Assembly (NCBI RefSeq): GCF_033807575.1
Contig: NC_084707.1
Coordinates: 10,898,550 to 10,962,549 of the forward strand
Source: Cydia pomonella
Taxonomy: Eukaryota; Arthropoda; Insecta; Lepidoptera; Tortricidae
Reading direction: 5' to 3'
DNA: 64,000 bases
Part shown: one piece after another, positions 35,401-50,400 of the stretch
Position numbering within the stretch: position 1 is the first letter of the stretch
How the letters are laid out: each line of letters starts with the position of its first letter
Notes under the pieces: generated by a model
Seen by the model: the letters and a program-made list of their open reading frames with translations, nothing else
Told to the model about the DNA's origin: nothing
Databases searched by the model: none
Translations under genes and position numbers: made by a program

Positions 35401-38400
35401 GTAGGTGGAGTTTTACATCATTCCCTTGCATACTTATCATTCACGTGCGAGTCATTTTTTTCATTCCGGTGGAAAAATGTCATTCAGGTGGAGTGTCATA
35501 TCATTCCTGTGTATACATATCATTCACGTGCGAGTCAATTTTTTTAATTTCCGATAATTCTCAAAAGGCTTAAGATATCAAGTGCTCTGTAAGAGGCTTA
35601 TCAAAGAACAGTCTGAGGTGTCGATTGACATTAAAAGAAACATCGAAGAAACGTAAATAAAGAATTACACCGGAATGACACAAAAACTAGTACTGTTGAA
35701 ATTGACCCTCTCGGCTCTTGCCTCTATTAGTATTACTGGCAGCGTCAATTTTATGTGTTCTTCATTTTCAATGCTTGAAAATGACATGTTCGTTGATATG
35801 TAAACTAAAAACATGCAAAACTATTCCAATTTTATGACAAATACGGAAAATGGTTGGCGCGTTATTTTTTTTATGCACGATTCCAATGCGCGCTTTAAGG
35901 AAAAGGCGCGAACGAAATCGACAAACAGCCAATTTAAAAAATGTAAAAAAGCTAATATTTTTGTATTTCTATTCGACGGATGGAGATCAAATCGATAAAA
36001 TTGTATGTTTATTCATTAATGTAATTTACGAGATAATTTAATCTATAAATTATGTTTGGTGTGATAAAACCTCTTTGAACTAACATTTGAAACCTCATAG
36101 TTGGTTTAAAAAAAAATGTATTACTCGACCACATTAAGAAGGCTCCGTTTCCATGCATATTATTTGCAATCAATTGCCTTTTTAAATCAGTCGGATAATA
36201 TAATGAAAAAGCCTAAGTGTTATAGGGAGCATGCATGAACTATAGGAGGCAGCACAGGAGCCGTCAGATTTTTGGCGCGAGGCGTCAATGTGATGTTTTT
36301 TGTTCCGATGTAGCCCACAAGATGGCAGAACCTACTATGCACAAGAAAACACGTGACGTGTACATGTGCATGTTTATGGTTCCGATTCAGGCCACAAGAT
36401 GGCAGACCCTCCAACGCGCACGGTCCCTATCTTATACCTTTAAACGAGCAATTCTTGTATATATATATATTTCTGTGATCTCGGAAACGACTCTAACGAT
36501 TTCGCTGAAATTTGGTATATGGAGGTTTTTGGGGGTATACAATCTATCTAGATTAGTCTTATGTTTGGGAAAACGCGTGTTTTCAAGTTTTCATGCGTTT
36601 TTCTTTCGACGCAGAATATGGTCGCTAATTTCGTATTGCTGGCCACTGTCCGTCTGGTCCAGCGGGTTAAGACGCGGACTGCTAAACGAGTGTTACGGGT
36701 TCGAATCTCGCCCGGTGACTAACTATTGTTTTTTTTTATATGTTCAAGTTTATATATAATTTTTTAATTTTTATTGTTTTAGACAAGTTTAATTAAGTAA
36801 AAAAATTACCTATGTAATAAGAGAAATTGACAATAGATGGCGTTACTCTGTGACAAGTGCTGTAAGGTTAAAATCGATTGTAAATAATAATAATTGTCAG
36901 TTCACATTTTACTTTTTAAGTTTATGTAGATTATCACCTATAGGGAGCGTGCATGAACTGTAGGAGGCAGCACAGGAGCCGTCAGATTTTTGGCGCGAGG
37001 CGTAAATGTGATGTTTATTGTTCCGATGTAGCCCACAAGATGGCAGCACTTACTATGCACAAGAAAACACGTGACTTGTAAATGTACATGTTTATGGTTC
37101 CGATTCAGGTCACAAGATGGCAGACCCTCCAACGCGCACGGTCCCTATACACCATCATATTACAATAAATAGTTATAACCGAGTCGCCCAGGTACTAATA
37201 TACTGAAAAAGCACGCGTGTTTAATATCTAGGATTATGAGCCAAAAATCGGTGGAATAAAAACGACGTTTTGAGCAAGTGTGTTGAAATAGTACATTACG
37301 ATACAAGTGCGAAAAATAGGAAACTCGAAACGAGTGGCGATAAATTAAAACACGACCGAAGGGAGTGTTTTAAATCGACACGAGTTGCGAATTACATATT
37401 CGCACATGTATCGTACAACGTTTTACAGTACATATGGCCCTTTAAATGTTCGACACAGTAACGTAATATGCTAATTTTCGCACTAGTGCGGTAAAGTAGC
37501 GCCATATGTACTGTAAAAACTATTTATTGGTACCTAATGTAAAAACATCTAGAGAATTGAAATTCTGTACTACTAAATAATAGATTGGTAACCTAAGCAA
37601 GGGATGAAAAGCATCCATTTTTGTCAAGGTAGCGAGTCGGAAATGGTCTTTTCACCCGAGTTAAACACTCTACTTTTCATCAAATACGAGGTAAGTAAGT
37701 AAAACACATTTGCATTAAAAAAAACGGCTATGTATAAACTTTAGTAGTATTCTTGAGGGTCTACTATCAAATAATAATTAAGGTTAAAAAAATCGTTATT
37801 TATGGAATGGGGAGTTGATTATCAAAACGGTTTTTTTTAACAAATCCATTTAAACCAAAATTTTAATTGTTTATCGTAAAAAAAAAACCTAATTAGAAAG
37901 TAAGTACAGTGCTCTAGAGCAGAAACGTATCATTTTCTACACATTATTTAGAACAATAACAATCCACTTTCAGAGCATGAGAAATGAAAACATATTTGCT
38001 TGATACAGCACTCGTGGCATGCAGGTCAAACGGGTACCTCTAACTGCCATTGATTTTGATTTTGAGGTTCTATATAGTATTCCCCTTTTTGTAATTAAGA
38101 AGATTCACTGTGTTAAAACCGGTAAAAACCGAATATAAATAGGTCGCCTCGCCTCGCCTATTACCTGTATGTTGTAGTCATCATCAAGAAGGTAAAACAA
38201 CTAACAGGAGTAAGTAGCGTTATCTTACTTCGGTCATTTTGTATGCTTATAGAACTAGGTAAATGATACAACTGAGTGTACACGGTTATAAAAGCTTGAT
38301 ACTCGTCATCGTAACTGACATATAATACTCTGATCGTCTTACAACACAGCTAGTCACGGCTTAATCAAGTCCTTTTAAAGCGTAAAGCAATGTCTGTAGC

Positions 38401-41400
38401 AAGACGCGTTTCTATATTAATTTTACTCCTCATGTTTTTCTATATTGCATTCCCTTGTTTAATTTATTCACAGAGTTAATTGAAATGGACAAATAGTATA
38501 TTGCTGTTACTTATTTATCTTTAATCTGTGAAGTTACGTAGTCAGCACCAGACCCACCTAACACTAGTACTACTACTTGTTGCAGTCAGTAGCTAGCATT
38601 TATTATTTTCAAACCACTTTTATCTAAAGATTTAAAAAGTAAAGATAGGCCCGTTCACATAATGCCGAGCGAACATACGCCCCAACGAACATGAATTGTG
38701 CACAAACGCAATTTGCGCACCAACGAACTGGGCGCGTAGACAAGATGCCAATCGTTCACGCTCCGTAGCGTAGCGTAATTATCTCTCTTTATCACTCTTC
38801 CATATTAGTGCGACAGTGACAGTTGCCTTTCGTTCGCTACGGAGCGTTACTGATTGGCATCTTGTCTACGCACCCTGGCCCACTTCGTAGTGCCCGTAAG
38901 TACAACGTAAAACGTAGGCAACACTGCAAGTTTTTAGAAAAGGCCACTTAGAGTTCATATAACAAAAAGAGGCATATAATTTATGAAAATATAACTCTTT
39001 ATAATTTTTGAGGTATATATGCCATTTGGTCGTTTCTTGTGTTTCAGGATTGTTGGCAGGATTATTCCACTTTCGACTCAAGATTTTTTCGTGCCACTAT
39101 TTTAAACAGTTTTCATGGTGGGCTCAGCCAACAACAGAGTTACAATAGGCTTCAGTTATATTTTCATAATGAAGGCTAATTCTCGTACGTCTGTATATTC
39201 TTAACATTTTAAATATAATCGCTTTTATAGTTCTTTAACGGATGATCATAGACAAAAGCATGTCATTCAAGAGCAACGTTAAACGTTTACGTTGCAGTTG
39301 TGCCGTTAATAAAGAATTTATTGACACAAAATTGTATAGGGACCGTGCGCGTTGGAGGGTCTGCCATCTTGTGACCTGAATCGGAACCATAAACATGTAC
39401 ATTTACAAGTCACGTGTTTTCTTGTGCATAGTAAGTGCTGCCATCTTGTGGGCTACATCGGAACAATAAACATCACATTTACGCCTCGCGCCAAAAATCT
39501 GACGGCTCGGCTCCTGTGCTGCCTCCTACAGTTCATGCACGCTCCCTATATCATCAGTTTCTGACATCCCTCAGTATTCACATGACACTGTTAAGAAATT
39601 CTTGCATAAATATTTATTTGAATGAAGAATGAGCTGTGTGCGCTGCAGGGTAATCCTATCCTAATGAAAATTTGTACCCGTGATCAGAAAAAGTTAAAGC
39701 ACGCATTCATGCGTGAGTAATAAAGAGTGACGGCCTAAGTAATTACTTCAGCTTTTTCTAACGTTCAACTAATTATTTTACTATAAGTTAATACTTTTAT
39801 CGCTAACTGTACTATTAAAATGAGTGAACTTGTGCTGTAACAGACCAGTGAATACACAAATCGATCACTACAGGGTGTCTTGACTTCATAGACAATCGAA
39901 TAAAGTTTAAAAAAAATACTTGGTCATAAATTAATCGATTTTGTTTTAAATAGTGATTCCTGTAGGGCTAAGATGGTCGGCTCTTTATCATTTGTCACCA
40001 TGCCTGGCACGTTCTAACAAGTATGTAAGCATTGTAAGCGTGAAAGTGACGGACATAGTGACAAGTGATAAAAATGGAACCATGCTGCCACAGCTGATTT
40101 CTTGCCATAATCAACCACTGTAGTTTTATGAAGACTGAGCCTCCGGCTCCGGCCGCGACTTCTTACTCTTTCTCACAACTTAGTAGTAGTATCTTGTTCC
40201 GTGCTTACAACCCTTCATATTAATATCACCCCCGTGGGCCCTGGGAGTGAATTTTGATGAAGATAATACCTGCATTTGTCGAGTGGGGTTTAGGCCTGAT
40301 GCTGCCATATATGTGGAACTGATTGTTTTTATTTTAATGATGTCTTTGCTGAATTTTGCATCCTCTAACAGCTGAAAATAAACATAAAATATGAACAATA
40401 TAGCTAATTTAGATTTTTAAAAATGTAAGTAAGCAAGAATTTATTAAGCACCTAGTACTTACGTACTTACTATTGAGAGTACAAACAATAGTAAACTTTA
40501 TTACAATGCGTGCTCGATTAGATACCTACAAATTAAAGATTAGTAGTAGTATGTTATAATTATAGTTACCAAATCAAAATCAGATATGACTTCATTCAGA
40601 AATCGTAAGCATTCCAAGCCTTGGTTATTAACGGTCTCTTCCGAGTAGAACTCTGAAAAAAAAACGTAAATATTTAAGATTGAGACATAAGTAACCATAT
40701 AAATTAAGGAGAAGTCTAAAACAAATGTCATCGGATTTTATATATAGTTTTGGAAATAATTTTTAGAGAGTTACTTGAATATGTATTTTTAAAAGGGTCA
40801 CTCAGGTTACTCATTTAAGTCGATACAGCTCGAAGCTCCATAAGAAGGAGCTTATAGTTATAATCTTATAATATTGCCTACAATGTTACGCCATATAAGT
40901 ATGTATACGCCAGCTGCCGTATAGACGATTAAATAAAGAAGAAGGAGCCTCATCTGGAGCCACATGCGTCTGCGTCGGTCAGCCAACGCGTGTGGCTCTA
41001 GATTAAGCTCCTCGTTATGGAGAGAAACATGTCGAGGAATTTTCGACTTATTAAACATGAGTAACCCGTTTTATTAACCGAGTGTTAGCGGAGGTCTCCG
41101 TTTCTGCTAGGGCAAAAACGCCTTCGTTTATCCAGATGTTCTCCTCTAGAGGACGCAGTTCTCAACAGATTCTCGTGAAATTTTAGGAGCAGTTTCGATA
41201 CTTTCGATGGTTAAAAAGATTTTTTTTATCGATACATTTTTCGTTTTTATTCAAAATAACGGAGCTATACAATTATAATGGCACCAATCATGGGACATTT
41301 AAGAGAATATTTGGAGTATTTTTGATATTTCACCAACATCTTTAAAAATTCTACCGCTTAATGCTTTAAAAGTGGAATGTCCAATTCGTCCTTTATGTTT

Positions 41401-44400
41401 TCTATGTATTTAATGAAAGCTACTGCAATTAGTCTTAACCAATTAAAACTATGGTTTTTTGCTCGAGTCATGGCATGAATGGCGCCATTAATTTTCAAAC
41501 TAACAAATATCAATGAAAAATTTAACTTAAGCAGCTCTTTGGCTCTTGTTTATAGTAAAATGTTGCAGGCGATAAAAATCCGATGGTAAATACTTGTTTT
41601 TGCTGAATTTGTCTATACTATATCATCACTGGTGCCTGTTCCATTATAGGGTTTACTATAGTATACTTAATATGTCTGAGTCCCAGTGTTTTAGTTACCT
41701 GAGAAATTGGGCATGGAAGCAAACAGCACGCCGACTTCAGCGTAGCTCTGGCTGTAGAGGTCGCGGTGGTGGTGCCGCGCGCCCATGAAGTGCCGCGCCA
41801 CGTGTGGCGGCAGCACGTTGTGCACCAAAGCCTGCGAGGTTATTCATTCATAATTATAAAACGGCCTCCTAGCTTAGTCGGTAGTGACCCTGCCTACGAA
41901 GCAGAAGGTCCCGGGTTTGAATCCCGGTAAGGGCATTTATTTGTGTGCTTGTCGCGAATACTTTTTTTATATATAGTTATGGTCTTTATATTTAGTTATG
42001 GTCGTTATGGATGTTATTTATTTTATTTATTTATTTAATCTTTATTGCACAAAAGAAAACAATCTTATCGTACAAAAGGCGGACTTAATGCCACGAGGCA
42101 TTCTCTACCAGTCAACCTTAAGGCTAAGCAGAGAGATTGTGAGCGGTGCTACAATTACAATAGCAAAACAAATCAATCAATGTTATCTATGTATCTAAGT
42201 GTATATACGTATATATATATATAGTTGCCTAGTGCCCATGGTACAAGCTATGCCTAGTTTGAGGCTAGGTCTATCTGTGGACGCTTACTGGATCGGACTA
42301 AGAAAATGCTGCAACTATAATTCAAAATGCTAGTGCCCATTTCTGTTTTCCTATTCGCCGACGTGCTGGCATCACTCCTTTTTTAAATCGATACAATCTG
42401 ATGAATATGGCCTCCCATAGATCCAATGGCTAGGTGTGTCCCTAGCCATTGGACAAAGCCGAAATGTACATATGCATTAGGGCAGGGGTGGCCAACTTGA
42501 TTAGACTCAAGATCTCCTGTTTACTAACGAAACCCTGTGCGATCTACCAATTACATACTTCTTGAAACCTTAAATGAAACTAATCTACGTATTTATATTT
42601 TTTGCCTTGCCGCGATCGACTGGACTAACAGTCGCGATCGACCGGTCGATCGCGATCGACCTATTGGCTACCCCTGCATTAGGGTATTTAGAACTAGTGT
42701 ACAAAGTATGATAACAACCGGTGTAGCCGTTTCGAAGAAATTAACAAATTACCATTTACAGTACATATGGGGCTACTTTATAGCACTAGTGCGAGAAGTA
42801 GCATATTACGTTACTGTGTCGAACATTTAAAGGGCCATATGTACTGTAAAACGTTGTACGATACATGTGCGAATAGGTAATTCGCAACTCGTGTCGATTT
42901 AAAACACTCCCTTCGGTCGTGTTTTAATTTATCGCCACTCGTTTCGAATTTCCTATTTTTCGCACTTGTATCGTAATGTACTATTTTAGGGTTCCGTAGC
43001 CAAATGGCAAAAAACGGAACCCTTATAGATTCGTCATGTCCGTCTGTCTGTCCGATTATGTCACAGCCACTTTTTTCGGAAACTATAAGAGCTATACTGT
43101 TCAAACTTGGTAAGTAGATGTATTCTATGAACCGCATTAAGATTTTTACACAAAAATAGAAAAAAAAAACAATAAATTTTGGGGGTTCCCCATACTTAAA
43201 ACTGAAACTCAAAAAATCTTTTTTCATCAAACCCATACGTGAGGGGTATCTATGGAAAGGTCTTTAAAAATGATATTGAGGTTTCTAGTATCATTTTTTT
43301 CTAAACTGAATAGTTTGCGCGAGAGACACTTCCAAAGTGGTAAAATGTGTCCCCCCCCCCCCGTAACTTCTAAAATAACAGAATGATAAATCTAAAAAAA
43401 ATATATGATATACATTGCCATGCAAACTTCCATCAAAAATTGGTTTGAACGACATCTAGTAAGTAGTTTTTTTTAATACATCATAAAATTAAAAAAAAAA
43501 TTAAAAATTTCATCAAATCCAAAAAAAAATAGAAAAAAAAACAATAAATTTTGGGGGTTCCCCATACTTAAAACTGAAACTCAAAAAATCTTCTTTCATC
43601 AAATCGATACGTGTGGGGTATCTATGGAAAGGTCTTTAAAAATGATATTTAGGTTTCTAATATCATTTTTTTCTAAACTTAATAGTTTGCGCGAGAGACA
43701 CTTCCAAAGTGAAAAAACGTGCCCCCCCCCCCCCTGTAACTTCTACAATAACAGAATGAAAAATCTAAAAAAAATATATGATATACATTACCATGCAAAC
43801 TTCCACCGAAAATTGGTTTGAACGCTAGATCTCGTTCAAACCAGTAGGTAGTATTTTTTTTTAATACGTCATAAATGGTACGGAACCCTTCATGGGCGAG
43901 TCCGACTCGCACTTGGCCGCTTTTTTTTACTTTGGAGCAACCTGTATGTGTTAGTAGCTCCTAAGGTAATGTCCTCAAAGAATAGTATGGAACCTTCTTC
44001 GACCTTTTTGATTATATTTTTTTATTTATGACACACAAGCTTCTGACTTTTGAAAAATGTCATCATTTTCAAATATTTCGAACAAATTGTCAAAAACACT
44101 GCCAAAGATTAACACAGTGTGTTTCTTTTTGTTGTCGATTATTGCAAATAACTTTTGTTCGAATTTTTTTTTTATCTTTTGTTCTAATTAAAAAAATATT
44201 AACGTCAGAGCATTCCTGAGAAGTAACCCTAAGTGGGATTTCAGGGTTTGCCCAATGGCTAAGGTCACGCTGTATATTAATTTGTGTATGATGATTTATG
44301 TTCTTTTTGTGCTAATCAATTATTCTTATCTTATCTTATCTGGTTAAGATTGCCCCCCAAATATTTATTTTTGATTTGTTATAATTTTTTTGTTACTTAA

Positions 44401-47400
44401 AATTATTTTAATGTAACTATCTAGTTATAAATCTTTACGAACCCATTTTGCATGTATAACCAGCCTTATATTTGAATTTGTATTCATTCTTATTGGCTTA
44501 TATTTTTAACTGGCATCTAAAATTATGTAACAGCAGCATTTATTAGGCATGTACTAATATAATTTGGATGTTTATTAATATTTTAGCGCCAATTAATTGA
44601 CTGAAGTGTTAGCGAAGGTCTCCGTTTTGGCCGTTCTTATGTCCGGGTGTACTCCTCTACAGATCGCAATTCTTAACCGATACTCGTGAAATTTTGTGAT
44701 CAGATTCTATGAGTAAATATATATTTTTTGGACGATCCAGCTTTTGAAATACAATAGCGTCTATGGCGCTTAAGACCATTGTGAATTCACATAACGAATC
44801 AGGGTAATTTCACGAGACTGTAACTTCAGTTACCAATTTTTTCGTGTGTTCTTACATTAATTAAGCAAATTTAAGTGTCTGTATGTCTGGCGTAGCCCTA
44901 CAGGTAGATATCTGGATACTTAAATTTACTTAATTAATGTAAGAACACACGAAAGAATTGGTAACTGACGTTACAGTCGCGTGGAATTACCCATCAATGA
45001 ACTAAGTATTTTTCACTTTTATATTTTCTAAGCGTAACGCGAGGTCTACAGCTCACAGAGCCACTAGTTTAGATAAGCACCAAACAGTAGCCATCATACT
45101 ATTAATAACTGACAGCTAAATTAAGCCTACCAAAAATAAACAAAAAAACCTGAGATAATAGGTAATGGGCTTCTAAAATAATAACTTGGCATCTTATAGT
45201 ATAAAAAGAAGCGTTGGTGGCCTAACCCTAGCGGTAAAGAAACTTTTGAGCCGCATATCTCAGATTCAAATCCCGGTTAGTGCTAATGAGTTGGAAGTTA
45301 TTTATAAAACATCATTTATCATGTACCGGTATTCTCGCAACTCGAAAATTTTTTGCCAAATTTTTATATCATCGACCGTGTGTTTTTTCAAGCAGTAATT
45401 ATTCTAAATTATGAAAAAGGCATCCTGTAGTAGTCATAAGGTTAGGTTAGGTTTGTGACCCTTCTGAAATCCGACAACTTTCGAAAAAACCGCGTTCAGG
45501 CAAATTAAAATTTGGCAAATGAAACTTCGGACAAAGTTGGTAGTAGCGATAGGTAACACATGGCACAGACGTCAGAAGGTCATTTGGTTCTTTTTTTTCG
45601 TAAAAACTAGTGACGGAGCCTATTCTTCGAATTAGGGTTTCAAAGTGGACCCCAGGCGGCATCTTTAGAATGCAACTGGGTAAACGCTAAGATGAGTAGA
45701 AGAATCTAAAGTTGTAACCATGATCCAAATTTTAACCCCCTTATTCATAAACGTGTACTAAAGTTACGATGCCGCTAATAATCGTTTGTCCCTTTCCATC
45801 ATACCGATGCGTCGGAAAGGGACAAAAGATTATTAGCGGCATCGTAACTTTAATACACGTTTATGAATAAGGGGATGTATATGTTTTTGTTTGTTAAGAG
45901 CTTATTTTTAAAAATAATAGCTGGTCGTTATTTTAAAAAAGGCTCCTTAAAGTAGTCTAAGCTTTTGTTGAAAATATTTTATTTTTTTGGTATATGCCTA
46001 TACTAAAACATTAGCTGTAACGACATTAAAATACAACTCATATTGAGATTTATATGGCTCTGATTTTGGTTCTAACCTACTCGTTTAAGTATCCATTACT
46101 ATTTTTAAACTCGAATTCAATTACTTACAAGGAAAGGTACCCAACTATCCGGTTCCGATTTGATTTATATTTATATATGTTATAGAGTAGTCTAAAATAA
46201 CAGACACGTATTTTTTTTTTAGCTGCCCAAACTCAATCTATTGGGAGAAATTGTCCTCCAAAGTACTAAAAACTTACTAAATCTTCCAACTCCTATAGAA
46301 AGTGATGCTCGAGCAACTTGCTAGTTAATGACTTGTTTGAGTATATGTTTGAGAACAGGAAAAAATAATGTACACGTGTTTTGTTATATCTGCTTAAACT
46401 CAAGTTTTCCTCAAAAAAAAACACCCGTCTTTATGTGTAACTTTAGCGATAAGATATTATAAAACTTTGAATGTCGATTTTTTTAGGAAAAAATGAGTTT
46501 TAGCCGATATAACAAAACACGTGCTCATTATTTTTTGCTTCTTTCAAACATATACTCAAACCAGCCATTAACTAGCAAGTTGCTTCAGCATCACTTTCTA
46601 CAGGAGTTAGAAGATTTAGTACTTTGGAGGACAATTTCTCCCAATAGGTTGACTTTGGGCAGCTTAAAAAAAATACGTGTCCGTTATTTTAGACTACTCT
46701 ATAACATATATAAATATAAATCAAATCGGAACCGGACAGTTGGGTACCTTTCCTTGTTAGATACTCCGTTAAATACGCGCCACACTTTTTTACGGGGTTA
46801 GTTTTGCACAATGTAATTTTGACGGAGGTGAATTTCATATATTTTTCCTCAGTCTCCCGTCGTTCACGAGCTGTGTAAAAGGTTAAAAACAGCGATTGAT
46901 AATTAACAAAAAATCCCAAATGCCAGCTGTATTTTTCCAATTTTGACCTACCAAATTTACATCTGACATATTTATGTGCCACCTAACTAAACGTCGCAGG
47001 TGCCCTATAAGATGAACAACACAATGTATTAATACACAATGTATTACGAAACCTTAATTGCCTTTAAACATCGAACAAATAATAAGCCCTTAAAATAAAA
47101 TAATAAATTATCCTACAAAAATATTGCATTTAAAACATGTTCTATTATATTGCATGAAACCGTCTACCTAGAGTTGGTTTCCATTGACATGTATTTTCAA
47201 GTGACAACGCTACAGCCAATCACAGCGCCTCATTTTATAATAGACCAATCGTAATTCGGGTGGTTTAAATTGACTAATCATGGTCAAATGAAGTTTCGTC
47301 GAAGAAAACAAGACCTGAACTTTGACGAGTTGCAATTGGTCCGTTATGAGTATTGCGTGTTTTAATAGTGGGGCCACTTTTACGCTGATAATTTGTTTGA

Positions 47401-50400
47401 CGTTAGTCTTCTATGTTTTTTCGTTCGCTGGATAGAATCGACGGGATGTATTTTAAATTCATTAAATGCGATGTAATCTGTTCAAATAATTTTATTTTAT
47501 TAATAAGTATAATAAAAATACGAAATGGTCTGTAACCGTACCAACACTAGAGATTTAGAAAAAAATATTTTCTAGTGATGGCGCCATACCTGTGACCTAT
47601 GCTCGGTAAGATGGCAGCACTTTTTGATATTTAACAAATTTAACACATATCAGTGAATGAATAAGGATTAAAGTCAAATGGCGTTCTAAAAGTATTCATC
47701 ATGTATCGAAGGATGGCAGTGAATTTACTGTGGCTACAAAGTTTACTTTGACAATCCACAGGCACAGCTTCAAGACACACCAATCAGTTGCATCCTAAAC
47801 TTTCTTATACTACGATACAATAGCCTATGTTCTCTATTGTTAAATGTGTGGGTCTCCATTGTACTCTATTGTTACTCCGTCAAACCATACTAAATGTATT
47901 AAATAGTTTGACGGAGTTGAGTCTGACCGCAGTCATATAATTTGAGCCTGTGTGGACGCCACCGCACGCAACAGAAAAGAGCGGTTGCGCTCTTATTCTA
48001 CAAGAATACGCGAGAGCCACAATTTCTGTGGAGCCCGCGATTAGTCTGTCTTCAATAGGTACTTAGTACCGTAGGGTAGTTATTACCGTAGATACGCTCA
48101 ACTTCTAGATACATATTGGCCAGAACAGAATAGATGTGCCCGATGCATCGTTTGCTTTTGTATAACTACATAGGTATATTATTTCCGCACATATTTGAGA
48201 GAAATATATTTAAATATAAAGCCATAAAATATATTTAAATATTTACTGCTTTAAAAATGAAATATTTTGTAACATAATACTTACTTACAAACCTGCTTAT
48301 GATAATATTTACAGTAATTTACAACCTTATTGTTTTTTAATAATTCATGACTGTATACTGATAACCTTCGCCTTTAAATCAACTCACTGCCTGTCCGAAT
48401 ATTCAAATAAAAAAACATGCAGAACCATTTTTTTTATTTCACCTTAGATAGGTCAGGACGCATCTGAACAAAAATTAAAAAATGGCATTTCTCGCGGGAC
48501 CATTAAATACGGCTTTTTAATGGTAACACCTACGTATAAGAATTGACTTCGTTGTGTGTGAGTGATATCCGTCTGCTTGACTTTTGTATTTGTGACAAAA
48601 TGCTAAGTATAGAGTCATTTAGTTTTACGAATATGGAGGTAATAATTACGGGGTTATACTGTACCTGGTTTCGACGCCGCAGGTCGGCCGCCTGCTCGGC
48701 CTGGCCGCGCATACGCTCGCCGCGCGAGTGACGCGCGCGCTCCAGCGACTCCATCTAAAACCAAACAAACACTATAAATAGCTAAGCTCAGGGTTACCCC
48801 TAAGTACGGAACTATTAATCTCGGTTTCCGTTTATTTATTGTTGTTACTGGGGAAATAAAATATTGCCAAAATATCAACCCCCATACAGGTAACCTCTTA
48901 TAATCAAGTAGAGGTATTATATCTAACGGCGCGCGCTTTATTTGATTCGATTATTTGTTTAATAGTATTGTAAAATTATTTAAACGGGTTATTGTGATTG
49001 TTATTGACATTGACAAGTTGATAGATTCTAAGAGCGGGTAATCCCGAATGGAGTTGTAAGTGTCATGGCGGCTCGGGTCGTCATTCGTTGACAGCGCCCC
49101 GCACGAGATGGTCGCTTACAAACCCATTGGCTCTTAATCGTGATTTATTTCTGTAATCATCGAATATTTTTGGTGTTAGTTAATTAAAACAAGGAATACA
49201 GTGATTTGATTGTATCGTGAGATTTATTATTTCGTGGAAACCTGCACGTGCACGCCCACACGACATCAATATGTCAGACACGCCTTCAGACACGCCTGTT
49301 CGGCCCCCCGATACCCCGACATATCTATAATTTTCATTATTATTAATTGGGAGAATCAACTTTTTAGCGTCACTCGTTGCCATGGTTACGATTAGTTGTC
49401 CAGGGGACAAAAGTTCATTGAAATACTGGTTTTATGGTACTTAAATGTATCAAACTTGCGTTTTTGTTGTCGTTATAACCAATGTCCATAATGGGCCCCC
49501 TACTAAGCATGTTAATAGAACGGCATACAACGTCTCTTCAAACAAACTGTGCCACTGTTGTCCCTTGGACAACGGGACAGGATAACAAAACAAAAAAAGT
49601 TGATTCACCCAATTGGTTATTTAAGATTTCTAATGGTTAATTTCATACATTCGTGAAGATATTTACTAAGGCAGGGATCGACAAACCGCGGCTCGCGTGC
49701 CGCATATGGCTCTTTGAAAGTACAGACTCTTCAACTCACCCAAAATGTTAACTCTGGAGTGTTCTTAGACCACTGATAAGATCATTAACATTTTTTTATT
49801 TATTGAAGTTCTAAACATTAAATTAATCGCAGAATTTCATGTTTCTTAACTGCTAAGCCAAAAATGGCTTGTTTACAGCCAGAGTTCGGACGAATGCACT
49901 GTTTATAGGTATGTTATAATATTGTACATATGTTACATTAATGTTATTCACTCTTGAGATTCCAAAAACTCGTAATTTCTATTATCGCAATAGACTCTTC
50001 TTACAATGCGATGCTGTGAATTTCCACTGTGCGGCGTCGTAAATCTCCACGACGAGTAGGCGCTGTGGACATGTGGCCAGGCGCCGAATTATTTTTTATC
50101 ATAGCATATTGACAATCCTATTGTCAACGCAAGCAACAAAATAGCGTAATTAAACGTTTACCTTCTCTAAGAGTTTTGATGATCATCAGTGAATGAGTGA
50201 GTGAGTCAGTGACCAAATCGGACTTTTTTTTACATATCAATACAATCTAGAGCATAAAAAGCTATGAAATTGAAACTTTTTATATTGAATAGTTCCACTA
50301 TTAATAACATCACATCCCGAGAATTTTGTTTATCTGGAAAATCCAAACCCAAGTTACTTATGAGGGTTCAAAAAAACAACGAAGCACTTCGAGAAAAGGT

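Noticed and set aside
35091..35690. CRISPR-like array
   Set aside because: Motifs are in both orientations with irregular spacing and imperfect copies, in a eukaryotic intron.
36647..36719. Functional tRNA gene
   Set aside because: A and B boxes are present but the acceptor stem does not pair and the anticodon arm is irregular. It sits in repeat DNA, so SINE or pseudogene is more likely.
36235..36759. 174-codon open frame
   Set aside because: It crosses MITE family D, a dispersed repeat and a tRNA-like SINE head. No protein pattern.
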